A stretch of DNA of 21,187 bases. Source: Labilithrix luteola (lineage in GTDB: Bacteria > Myxococcota_A > Polyangia > Polyangiales > Polyangiaceae). Every line of letters begins with the position of its first letter. Within the stretch, counting starts at the first letter, position 1. Positions 1 through 6,247 of this stretch are shown piece by piece. The translations under genes were made by a program, and so were the position numbers. The stretch is taken from the NCBI GenBank assembly GCA_026225435.1, contig JAMFST010000891.1, forward strand, positions 1 to 21,187, in the 5' to 3' direction. Below the pieces are notes generated by a model, which was given only the letters and a program-made list of their open reading frames with translations, ran no database searches and was not told where the DNA came from.

Positions 1-1
1 A

Positions 2-35
2 GTCCTTAGATGCGCCACCTCCGTCGTATAAGGAC
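2..35. repeat. Hairpin-forming inverted repeat GTCCTTA / TAAGGAC
   Basis: Perfect 7-bp arms at 2-8 and 29-35 enclose a 20-nt loop. It could form a leader-RNA stem. There is no U-tract on either side, so it does not look like a terminator. Confidence 0.35.
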
Positions 36-126
36 GAAAGCTTCGGCATCAGGCTCATGACTTTTTTGTTAGGAATTATACTCAGACCTCGTCAGCACCC
101 TGGCTCCCCTGTCGGATCGCCAAGAG

Positions 127-140
127 CACCTCATGAGGTG
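127..140. repeat. Perfect 14-bp palindrome CACCTCATGAGGTG in the leader
   Basis: A fully self-complementary 14-mer lies downstream of the boxA-like element. As RNA it has no loop, so if functional it would be a DNA site or a dimerising or long-range pairing element. Function unknown. Confidence 0.4.
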
Positions 141-242
141 ATTGAGTGAAGAGTCGCTTCGGCAGTCGGTCGTTCGAAGTGAACGGCTCGCGCCTCGCGC
201 TCTTCTGGAGCCCACTCTAGATTCATCTAAAGTGAACGTACG

Positions 243-260
243 ATTCAGTTTTCAAGGACC
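243..260 (-). promoter_or_regulatory. boxA-like antitermination element of an rRNA leader
   Basis: The minus strand reads TCCTTGAAAACTGAAT at 258-243. It resembles the (T/G)TTCTTTGAAAACT boxA-type sequence found ahead of 16S and 23S genes in many bacteria. It lies about 60 bases downstream of the predicted P2 start, as expected for a leader boxA. Confidence 0.5.
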
Positions 261-328
261 GAGCGGGCGCCAGATACAACCAGGAAGCTTTCGCTTTCCG
301 AGTCGCCGGTTTCCGTTTGGGGAGGCGA

Positions 329-357
329 ACCTTAGAGCGGTTCGTCGGGTTCGTCAA
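329..357 (-). promoter_or_regulatory. Tandem promoter P2 of the putative rRNA operon
   Basis: On the minus strand: TTGACG (357-352), exact 17-nt spacer, TAAGGT (334-329), followed by T-CGCCTCCCC. An A-rich segment (GTAGTAAAAAGTAG) abuts the -35 box like an UP element. Predicted start near 322. It is the best sigma70 match in the window. Confidence 0.7.
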
Positions 358-472
358 CTACTTTTTACTACCCCGTCTCTTTTCTTCGGAGACTCTTCAG
401 CGTCCCGAATGAAACCGGGGGCCGCCGCAGGACCTTCAGAGCCGTACTGGCTGAGTCAGTCGAGGGAGGCGC

Positions 473-502
473 AAACTACCTCCGAAGCGGGTGAAGCGTC
501 AA
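473..502 (-). promoter_or_regulatory. Tandem promoter P1 of the putative rRNA operon
   Basis: On the minus strand: TTGACG (502-497), 18-nt spacer, TAGTTT (478-473), followed by G-CGCCTCCC. GC-rich discriminators are characteristic of ppGpp-controlled stable-RNA promoters. Predicted start near 466. A perfect 7-bp inverted repeat lies directly upstream of the -35 box. Confidence 0.6.
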
Positions 503-503
503 G

Positions 504-529
504 AGATAAGTTAGTGAAACCGCTTATCT
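504..529. repeat. Inverted repeat AGATAAG-N12-CTTATCT upstream of P1
   Basis: Perfect 7-bp arms at 504-510 and 523-529 are separated by 12 bases. The near edge is one base from the P1 -35 box (502-497), in the position of an UP element or activator site. It is a candidate operator; no binding protein can be named. Confidence 0.5.
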
Positions 530-533
530 TCTT

Positions 534-545
534 GAGAGGCCTCTC
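534..545. repeat. Perfect 12-bp palindrome GAGAGGCCTCTC
   Basis: A self-complementary 12-mer lies five bases beyond the AGATAAG inverted repeat and about 32 bases upstream of the P1 -35 box. It could be a second protein-binding site, or chance. Confidence 0.4.
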
Positions 546-819
546 GACGAGATTTTGCCCACAGCCTTTCCACGGACAGGTCCGCGGGAGGAGTGAATCA
601 GGTCAAGCGGGGTGGCGCTCAATTTGCCGGAGTTCCTCTTCTTACGGCAGCTTCGACTACCGGAGTAGGCGGGCGCCGCGAGAAGTTTTCCCCAGGCCTG
701 CTGGCGCCTCGCGAGACGTCCGCGCTGCGTCGGCTATGAGCCCTGTCTCGACACACGGAACGAAGTCCGCGCTCGCGACCGCCGTGAAGGGAGGAACACC
801 GCCCTGCAAGGGAAGGCGG

Positions 820-847
820 CTTTTACTCGCTCGACGCAGAAGGTCAA
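820..847 (-). promoter_or_regulatory. Tandem promoter, most distal (P0) of the putative rRNA operon
   Basis: On the minus strand: TTGACC (847-842), 16-nt spacer, TAAAAG (825-820), then C-CGCCTTCCC. The discriminator nearly matches those of the two proximal promoters. Predicted start near 813. It lies only about 30 bases beyond the stop of the Roadblock-like gene. Confidence 0.45.
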
Positions 848-878
848 CGCTGTGATTTCAAATACTTTTCCACAGGGC

Positions 879-1610
879 TCAACCGCTCGGATTAATTGAT
901 GGAATCGAGGTCTCGAGTCCATCGACTCCCTCGAGCGGGACGTCGGAGTACCAGTGATCCCCCGGCTCGCGCACAAGGTTGAGCTCGGCTCGGCTCGACA
1001 AGCGCACCCGGAAACCCCGCTCGCGGCGGGGGAGATTCGCGATCGTCCCCAGGACGGCGCACTTGTAGGTGGCTCCATCGGGATCCTCGCGCACGAGATC
1101 GGGGCGCAGGCTGAGCGGCGGGAAGGAGACGCGCCCGGCTGGGGGGGGCTCCAGCAACGCGGTGGCGTGCTCGACGAGCACCGGAAACCAGGCGGGTCGC
1201 TCGTACGTGAGCCCCGCTTCTCGCGAGATCCGCCAGGCGCCGGCGTCGAGCGCGCGGCGTGATCCGAGGAGACCCGTGTGCGCGCGCATGAGGACGACGA
1301 GCGCGTACCCGTCGGCGAGACCGCGGGCGAGGACTCCGCCGCTCGCTCCGCGAAAGGCGAGCAAGCGCGGGATGCCGAGAGGGCTGCGCTCGATCGCCGA
1401 CAGGGCGATGCGGGCATGAGCGGCCGCCACCATGAGATCGTACGGGGTGCCGAACCCTTCGTACTCGACGGTCTCCCCCTCCGAGTCGACGAGGATCGCG
1501 GCGCGGGCCGAGGAGATGCGCGCGAGAACCTCGCCCAGGAGCGGCGCAAAGGACGTTCGCTCGGCGCCCCCTTCTCGCCGGTGGGGCGCAAGGCTCAGCG
1601 GCCGGCGCAT
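879..1610 (-). CDS. Roadblock/LC7-like protein, last gene of the pepA operon
   Basis: A 243-aa soluble protein. Residues about 22-112 have the alternating pattern of a Roadblock/LC7 fold (GEVLARISSARAAILVDSEG, then a two-residue-offset strand EYEGFG, a helix from YDLMVAAAHARIAL, and later strands ALVVLM). This fold usually binds small GTPases or forms scaffolds, as MglB does in Myxococcota. The C-terminal half (about 135-243) matches nothing I recognise. The start is ATG at 1610, giving a TGATG overlap with the stop of the upstream lipoprotein gene and so probable translational coupling. The family assignment is inferred from pattern only. No GTPase gene is next to it. No intrinsic terminator is visible after the stop. 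Confidence 0.7.
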   Translation of the reverse strand: MRRPLSLAPHRREGGAERTSFAPLLGEVLARISSARAAILVDSEGETVEYEGFGTPYDLMVAAAHARIALSAIERSPLGIPRLLAFRGASGGVLARGLADGYALVVLMRAHTGLLGSRRALDAGAWRISREAGLTYERPAWFPVLVEHATALLEPPPAGRVSFPPLSLRPDLVREDPDGATYKCAVLGTIANLPRRERGFRVRLSSRAELNLVREPGDHWYSDVPLEGVDGLETSIPSINPSG

Positions 1611-2572
1611 CACGGCTGCTTTCCGCCGGTCAACGCCTCCGTCAGCAGCGCGTCCACCGCCGGGGAGATCTCGATGTGCGCCCGGGCGTGGAGATCGGCG
1701 AGCAAGGTGTCCATCCCCTTGCGCCCGCGCATCGCTCGCGCCTCGGGGGTGAACGCCCGGCGCCTCTCCTCCAGGCTCGCGTGCACCGCCGGGAGGCGCT
1801 CGAGCATCCGGATCACGTGCCACCCGAACGAGGACTCGACGACCGGGCTCGTCGCGCCGACGCGCACCGCGAACGCCCCGCGGCTGAAGGAGTCGTCCAT
1901 CGCCCCCTCTCCCGCAGAGAGGCGGCCGTCCTCGATGAAGTTCGGCAGCTCCTCGACGCGAACGTCCACTCCGTCGTGCGGCACCGCCTTGGCGCGCGCC
2001 TCGAAGTCCTCCTTGCTGGTCGCACCGGCGACGGCCTGTTCGAGCGCGTTGGCCACGGCCTTGGCCTTCGCGATGGAGGCCGGATCGGGGTGCTCCGGAT
2101 GGAGCGCCACCGCGTGGATCACGTGCACTTGCTCCGGCAGATCCATCTCCTGCCAGTGCAGAGCGGTGAGCTCGGCCACCTCCGCGTCCGTCGGTGGGCC
2201 CACCTCGACGGTGCGCTCGCGCATGGCCCTCACCGTCTGCTGCGCACGCGCGGCCACGAGCTCGGCCGCGATGTCCCCGCGCGACTCGAGGTGTTGCGCC
2301 CGGGCCGCTTGTGCGAGGAGCGCGTCGCCGATCAGCGCGTCGAGCGCAGCGGCCGGAGCGAGCGAGAGGCGACCGGCGGCGGCGCCGACGAGGCTGGCGG
2401 GCAGGCGCACGTCCCCGGCGCGTGCGACGTCCCCTGCCCCCAACGTCCCCCGCGCGGCCGTCGAAGCTGCGGAAGCCGCGCTCGACGAATCGGAGGACGA
2501 GGAGCCACCGCAACCGGCGGCGCTCGCCAGCAGCGCGACGAACACCAACGGCGCCACGAACGCCGCTCCCAT
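1610..2572 (-). CDS. Parvulin-type (PpiC/SurA-like) peptidylprolyl isomerase lipoprotein
   Basis: A 320-aa secreted lipoprotein. A short hydrophobic signal (residues 4-20) ends in a lipobox SAAGC with Cys21, followed by a Ser/Ala-rich tether (23-40). A helical, SurA-like N-terminal part (about 70-130) precedes a parvulin-type domain at about 145-260: a VHVIHAV strand at the start (usual form ARHILV), the characteristic GAF motif near 232, and SFGWHVIRML at 248-257. It probably assists folding of outer-membrane or periplasmic proteins. Both ends are coupled: its ATG at 2572 overlaps the stop of the small membrane protein (TGATG), and its TGA overlaps the start of the Roadblock-like gene. Whether the first Met is the true one is supported by the clean lipoprotein signal. 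Confidence 0.85.
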   Translation of the reverse strand: MGAAFVAPLVFVALLASAAGCGGSSSSDSSSAASAASTAARGTLGAGDVARAGDVRLPASLVGAAAGRLSLAPAAALDALIGDALLAQAARAQHLESRGDIAAELVAARAQQTVRAMRERTVEVGPPTDAEVAELTALHWQEMDLPEQVHVIHAVALHPEHPDPASIAKAKAVANALEQAVAGATSKEDFEARAKAVPHDGVDVRVEELPNFIEDGRLSAGEGAMDDSFSRGAFAVRVGATSPVVESSFGWHVIRMLERLPAVHASLEERRRAFTPEARAMRGRKGMDTLLADLHARAHIEISPAVDALLTEALTGGKQP

Positions 2573-2748
2573 CAGCGCTCCGGAGCAGTGCGCACCAGGT
2601 GCACGGCGGAGCGCATCGCCAGGGTGCCGACGACCAGCCAGTAGGCCGCCGAGAGATCCTCCGAGCGGGCCAGCGCCGTGCTTCCGAAGAAGAAGGCCAC
2701 AGCCGCACCCAGGAGAACGACGATCGCGAGGAGGTCGACCAGCGCCAT
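2572..2748 (-). CDS. Small two-helix membrane protein, unknown function
   Basis: A 58-aa protein beginning MALVDLLAIV, with a hydrophobic helix at residues 3-22 and a second, amphipathic-to-hydrophobic helix at about 33-50, ending in a basic tail. I do not recognise a family. ATG at 2748 is chosen because the helix follows at once; an in-frame GTG at 2772 would add eight polar residues. Neither start has a Shine-Dalgarno. The stop overlaps the start of the parvulin lipoprotein gene (TGATG), which argues that the frame is translated. Its place between a polytopic membrane protein and a secreted foldase suggests an envelope role, but this is inference. Confidence 0.7.
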   Translation of the reverse strand: MALVDLLAIVVLLGAAVAFFFGSTALARSEDLSAAYWLVVGTLAMRSAVHLVRTAPER

Positions 2749-2794
2749 CGGACGTGAGGAAGAAGGTACCACGAGGAATCGCGGCGTCAGCGGC

Positions 2795-3577
2795 TCAAAA
2801 CGGCAGGAGCCACGGCACGATGGTGGAGGCCAGGAGCACGCCGATCAGCGCGGCGACGAGGAGCCCCACGAGCAGCGGCATCGCCCGGCGCAACCGTCCG
2901 CGCGCCGACGGGCGCCTTCGCTTGGCGTAGCGCGCGGTGGCCAGCTCCGCCGACGCTCCCAGCAGCGCGATCCCTGCCATGAGGGTGACCAGCCGGACGA
3001 ACAAGGCTCGCTCGGGGACGGTGATCGACCAGCCGACGGTCTGCAGCGCGATCGCCGCAGCGAGCGCCCCCGCGATGTACAGATGATCGCCGCGTCGCAG
3101 GCGCACCCGGGCTTGCCGGGCCGCCGCCGGGGAAGCGGCGCCGGGGAGAGCGCGCGGATCCGGCAGGGGGGCGGCGCTCGGCGAGGAGCGGCGAATGGCG
3201 GGGCCGGCGGAGGCGAAGGCGAAGACGCCCCAGCCGAACATGCCGGCGATCCCGTGGACCGCGTCGAGGTGGAAGGCCGAGAGCGCCGCCGGAGCCGCTG
3301 CCCAGGTGGCGACACCCGCGAGGAGCAGCGACCACACGCCGCCGATGCGCGCCCGCCAGCCGAGACGAGGCTCGGCGAGCACGAAGCCGACGAGCGCGAT
3401 CACGCCGAAGATGGCGCTGACCTTGGCGATCGCCGGTGCACCGCGCGACCAGGCCGCCGGCATGATGGTGACTCCCCAGGCGTAGAACCCCGGGACAGCC
3501 GCCTGCGCGGCCGCGCCCAGCTCGGGAAAGACGAAGCGCGCCGGGCTTCTGGGCAGCGCGTCCGCGTCCTCGGTCAT
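2795..3577 (-). CDS. Polytopic membrane protein, unknown function
   Basis: A 260-aa protein with about six predicted membrane segments (near residues 50-69, 79-97, 107-125, 166-186, 192-212, 234-254). A Pro/Ala/Ser-rich soluble loop at about 128-160 splits the helices into two groups of three. No catalytic motif or known family is apparent. ATG at 3577 is preferred because it gives an ATGA overlap with the ttcA stop; a longer in-frame extension upstream is low-complexity and lies inside ttcA. The cytosolic N-terminus is acidic (TEDAD). It is co-transcribed with ttcA above and the small membrane protein below. Confidence 0.75.
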   Translation of the reverse strand: MTEDADALPRSPARFVFPELGAAAQAAVPGFYAWGVTIMPAAWSRGAPAIAKVSAIFGVIALVGFVLAEPRLGWRARIGGVWSLLLAGVATWAAAPAALSAFHLDAVHGIAGMFGWGVFAFASAGPAIRRSSPSAAPLPDPRALPGAASPAAARQARVRLRRGDHLYIAGALAAAIALQTVGWSITVPERALFVRLVTLMAGIALLGASAELATARYAKRRRPSARGRLRRAMPLLVGLLVAALIGVLLASTIVPWLLPF

Positions 3578-4437
3578 GACATCCGGTCGTGGCGCACGAG
3601 CCGGTCGAGCGGGATCATCTGCTGCTCCTGCGGCTCGGCCTCTCTTGCCGCGGAGAGCCCGAGCGCGCTCCACAGCGAGCGATCGAGCAGGTGGGACGGC
3701 TCCACGTTCTGCAGCGCGGCGAGCATGATCTGCTTGGTGCCGGGGCGTTTCTCCTCGAGATCATCGAGCATGCGGCCGACCTGCTTGCGCTGCAGGTTGT
3801 CCTGCGAGCCGCACAGGTCACACGGCAGGATGGGGAAGGCCTGCTCCGTCGCGAAGACGCGAATGTCCTCCTCGGCGGCATAGACCAGCGGGCGGATCAC
3901 CTGGTGCGGGCGCCCGGCCGTCTCGCCTTCGCGCGGCGGCGCGAGAACGTCGGCGATGAGCTTCGGCGGCATGGTCGCCAGCTTGCCGGCAAAGAGGAGA
4001 TTGAGCAGCAGCGTCTGCAGCACGTCGTCGCGGTGGTGGCCGAGAGCGATCTTGGTCGCGCCGATCTCGCCCGCCACCCGGTAGAGGATCCCGCGCCGGA
4101 GCCGCGAGCAGAGGGAGCAGAAGGTCTTCCCCGCGGGGATCTTCTCGGTGACGATCGAGAAGGTGTCCTCCTGCACCATGCGGAAGTCGTAGGCCTCCTT
4201 GGCCATCCACTCGCGCAGGATGTGCCCCGGGTAGCCGGGGTGCCCCTGGTCCACGTTCACCACGTGGAGAGAGAAGTCGATGGGCGCCTTCTTCTGCAGC
4301 GCCCGGAGCAGGTGGAGCAGCGTGTAGCTGTCCTTGCCGCCGCTCACGCAGACCATGACGCGGTCGCCGTCCTCCAGCATGTGGAAGTCGGCGATCGCCT
4401 TGCTCATGGCGCGCCCGAGACGGCGTTCGACGTTCAT
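3574..4437 (-). CDS. ttcA: tRNA 2-thiocytidine(32) synthetase TtcA
   Basis: A 287-aa PP-loop ATPase that thiolates cytidine-32 of certain tRNAs, in the cytoplasm, using a [4Fe-4S] cluster. Visible are the PP-loop SGGKDS (32-37), the cluster and catalytic cysteines in TFCSLCSRLRRG (C107, C110), the ALGHHRDD motif (131-138), and the third conserved cysteine region PCDLCGSQ (C206, C209). The length is close to that of E. coli TtcA (311). The ATG at 4437 overlaps the pepA stop (ATGA), and its own TGA overlaps the start of the membrane protein gene, so it is firmly inside the operon. A much longer in-frame reading upstream is a shadow of pepA. Confidence 0.95.
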   Translation of the reverse strand: MNVERRLGRAMSKAIADFHMLEDGDRVMVCVSGGKDSYTLLHLLRALQKKAPIDFSLHVVNVDQGHPGYPGHILREWMAKEAYDFRMVQEDTFSIVTEKIPAGKTFCSLCSRLRRGILYRVAGEIGATKIALGHHRDDVLQTLLLNLLFAGKLATMPPKLIADVLAPPREGETAGRPHQVIRPLVYAAEEDIRVFATEQAFPILPCDLCGSQDNLQRKQVGRMLDDLEEKRPGTKQIMLAALQNVEPSHLLDRSLWSALGLSAAREAEPQEQQMIPLDRLVRHDRMS

Positions 4438-6119
4438 CCGTACTTCCGGGGGCGGTTCTTGCCGCCCTTGTTGCCCTTGAACTTGCCGCCCGCCGCCTCG
4501 ACGTTGGCCGCGCTGGGCGTGGCCTTGGTCGTGGGGACCGGGTGCTTGCTGGCGTTCTCGACGAGCGAGAGGAAGGTGAGGACGCCGTGCCCGGTGCCCC
4601 CCTTGGGGATCCAGCTGTGCGCGCGGTCGCTGGTGGCCGGGCCGGCGATGTCGGCGTGGACCCAGCGGCAGTCGCCGATGAACTCGCGGAGGAAGAGCGC
4701 CGCGGTGATCGAGCCGCCCCAGCGATCGCCGGTGTGCTTCAGATCGGCGACGTCGCTCTTCATCTGCTCCTTGAGCTCCTCGAGCAGCGGCATGCGCCAC
4801 ATCTGCTCGCCGGAGTCGGTGATGGCCGCCTGGAACTCGGCCGCCGCCGAGTCGCCGTTGGCGTACCAGCCGGTGCAGGTGGTGCCGAGCGCGACGAGGC
4901 AGGCGCCGGTGAGCGTCGCGTTGTCGATGATGAGGTCGGGCTTGAGGTCCTTCGCGTAGGTGAGCGCGTCGGCCAGGATCAGGCGCCCCTCGGCGTCCGT
5001 GTTGATGATCTCGATGCTGCGGCCGTCGAGCGAGCCCCACACGTCGCCGGGGCGGTAGGCGTTGCCGTCGGGCATGTTCTCGACGGCGGAGAAGATGCCG
5101 TGGACCTCGCAGTCGGGCTTCACCGCCGCGACGGCGGCCATGAGGCCGATGACGTTCGCCGCGCCGCTCATGTCGTGCTTCATCTCGCCCATGCTGGCCG
5201 CGGGCTTGATGCTGATTCCGCCGGTGTCGAAGGTGACGCCCTTGCCGACGACGGCGACCTTGCGCTTGGCGCCGCCGGCCTTCGAGGCGGCCGGCGTGTA
5301 GACCATGTGGACGAAGCGCGGCTCCTTGACGCTCCCCTGGCCGACCGCCTGAATGAGCTTCATCCCGCGGCGCTGGATCTCCTTGAAGTCGAAGACCGTG
5401 ACCTTGATGGGCGAGCCCTTGCCGCCGAGAGCGACGGCCGCGTCGGCCAAGGTGGCCGGGTAGAGGACGTTCGGTGGCTCGTTCGAGAGGTCGCGCGAGA
5501 GGTTCACCGCGGCAGCGATCTGCTGGCCGAGCGCGAGACCGTTCTTCGCCGCCGCACCGGTCGACCCGGTGACGAGGGTGACGTTGGCCAGCGAGGTCTT
5601 CGGCTTGCGATCGCCCGTGTAGTACTTGATGAAGCGGTAGGCGCCGAGCTCGAGCCCCTCGCCGAGCGCGCGGAAGTCCGGCTCGAAGCCGTCCGGCAGG
5701 CCGAGCGCCAGGGTGGTCGCCTTGTCGTGGTTGGCCGAGCGGGCCGCCTTCGCCGAGAAGGAGCGCTGCTCGCGCGGGCCGAAGCTGGCCTTGTCACCGA
5801 GACCGACGAGGATGATGCGGTCGGCCGGGAGGCGACCCATCGTCGGAACGCTCAGCTGCTGATCGCGCTTGCCGGTGAACTCCTCCTTGGCCACCAGCTT
5901 CCCCAGACCGCCGCCGAGCGCGCGGTCGAGAGATTCCAGCGATCCGCCCCCGCCCGAAAGAGACGGTGCGGCCACACCGGCGCGCTTCTTCGCGTCGGCC
6001 CGTACCGACGAAGACGAGGCAGACGAGGCGGTCGAAGACAGCGCCCACACGCCCACGACGACCAGATCGGCCGGAACCTCGTGGGGGGAGCCAGCTCGGA
6101 GGGAGATTTTGAGGGGCAT
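4434..6119 (-). CDS. pepA: Leucyl aminopeptidase (M17 family), PepA
   Basis: A 561-aa two-metal cytosolic aminopeptidase that removes N-terminal residues from peptides. The M17 core is intact: VGKGVTFDTGG (K293, D298), SIKPA (K305), HDMSGAANV (D316), and the signature NTDAEGRLILADAL (373-386; D375, E377, R379). The protein is longer than E. coli PepA (503 aa). A Ser/Ala/Gly-rich segment at about 29-62 interrupts the N-terminal domain. A C-terminal extension (about 526-561) ends in a Gly/Lys/Arg-rich tail, KGNKGGKNRPRKYG. The ATG at 6119 has no Shine-Dalgarno. The stop overlaps the ttcA start (ATGA). First gene of the six-gene operon. Some PepA proteins also bind DNA; the basic tail hints at nucleic-acid contact, unproven. 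Confidence 0.95.
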   Translation of the reverse strand: MPLKISLRAGSPHEVPADLVVVGVWALSSTASSASSSSVRADAKKRAGVAAPSLSGGGGSLESLDRALGGGLGKLVAKEEFTGKRDQQLSVPTMGRLPADRIILVGLGDKASFGPREQRSFSAKAARSANHDKATTLALGLPDGFEPDFRALGEGLELGAYRFIKYYTGDRKPKTSLANVTLVTGSTGAAAKNGLALGQQIAAAVNLSRDLSNEPPNVLYPATLADAAVALGGKGSPIKVTVFDFKEIQRRGMKLIQAVGQGSVKEPRFVHMVYTPAASKAGGAKRKVAVVGKGVTFDTGGISIKPAASMGEMKHDMSGAANVIGLMAAVAAVKPDCEVHGIFSAVENMPDGNAYRPGDVWGSLDGRSIEIINTDAEGRLILADALTYAKDLKPDLIIDNATLTGACLVALGTTCTGWYANGDSAAAEFQAAITDSGEQMWRMPLLEELKEQMKSDVADLKHTGDRWGGSITAALFLREFIGDCRWVHADIAGPATSDRAHSWIPKGGTGHGVLTFLSLVENASKHPVPTTKATPSAANVEAAGGKFKGNKGGKNRPRKYG

Positions 6120-6131
6120 TCGAGACCCGCG

Positions 6132-6137
6132 TTTATG
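6132..6137 (-). promoter_or_regulatory. Candidate -10 box of the pepA operon
   Basis: Minus-strand CATAAA lies 12 nt upstream of the pepA ATG; a start 7 nt after it would give a leader of only about 5 nt. No convincing -35 box is seen. The 92-bp divergent gap it lies in also serves the lipoprotein gene on the plus strand. Confidence 0.35.
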
Positions 6138-6233
6138 CCAGAGCGCTTCTCACCGGGCCAGCAGATGGAAGGGCGCGTCACGCGTTTTACGGGTCGGGCT
6201 CGCGAGAGGCGATGGCGGGCGATCCAGTTCGGC

Positions 6234-6239
6234 TATGCT
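6234..6239 (+). promoter_or_regulatory. Candidate -10 box TATGCT for the lipoprotein gene
   Basis: TATGCT ends 8 nt before the GTG at 6248, so transcription would begin at or next to the start codon. The -35 region is weak. It supports a GTG start at 6248 rather than the ATG at 6212, which would lie upstream of the transcript. Confidence 0.4.
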
Positions 6240-6247
6240 CGCCAGCC

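Larger units (their letters stand above)
1..878 (-). other. Probable rRNA operon promoter and leader region (16S outside the window)
   Basis: This 878-base stretch lacks a convincing protein gene; its composition is visibly less GC-rich than the rest. On the minus strand it holds three sigma70-like promoters (820-847, 473-502, 329-357), each followed by a CGCCTCCC-like discriminator, then a boxA-like element at 243-260, then about 240 bases of leader with hairpins (2-35, 127-140). Multiple strong tandem promoters with GC-rich discriminators plus boxA are typical of rRNA operons, so the 16S gene is inferred to start left of position 1. No 16S 5' consensus (AGAGTTTGATC) is visible here, so the identity of the downstream RNA is inference. 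An alternative is a tRNA or other stable-RNA operon. Confidence 0.6.

Noticed and set aside
2..140. Possible tRNA or 16S 5' end on the minus strand
   Set aside because: No AGAGTTTGATC-like sequence and no tRNA cloverleaf arms or T-loop with matching stem could be found.
796..824. Hairpin CCGCC/GGCGG followed by TTTT on the plus strand
   Set aside because: No plus-strand gene ends here and the T-run is only four long; the sequence overlaps the P0 start region on the minus strand.
142..855. Open frame of 237 codons on the plus strand in the leader region
   Set aside because: It runs across the promoter array and boxA on the opposite strand, has no ribosome site, and its product is Arg/Ser-rich without domain-like segments. 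Lower GC does not create strand-specific coding signal here.
866..874. DnaA-box-like TTTTCCACA
   Set aside because: A single match with only weak partial copies nearby; no dnaA, dnaN or AT-rich unwinding region, so not an origin.
1278..2930. 550-codon plus-strand frame opposite the parvulin and Roadblock genes
   Set aside because: Antisense shadow of GC-rich codon usage; low-complexity Arg/Ala/Ser product with no motif, while the minus-strand genes have motifs and coupled starts.
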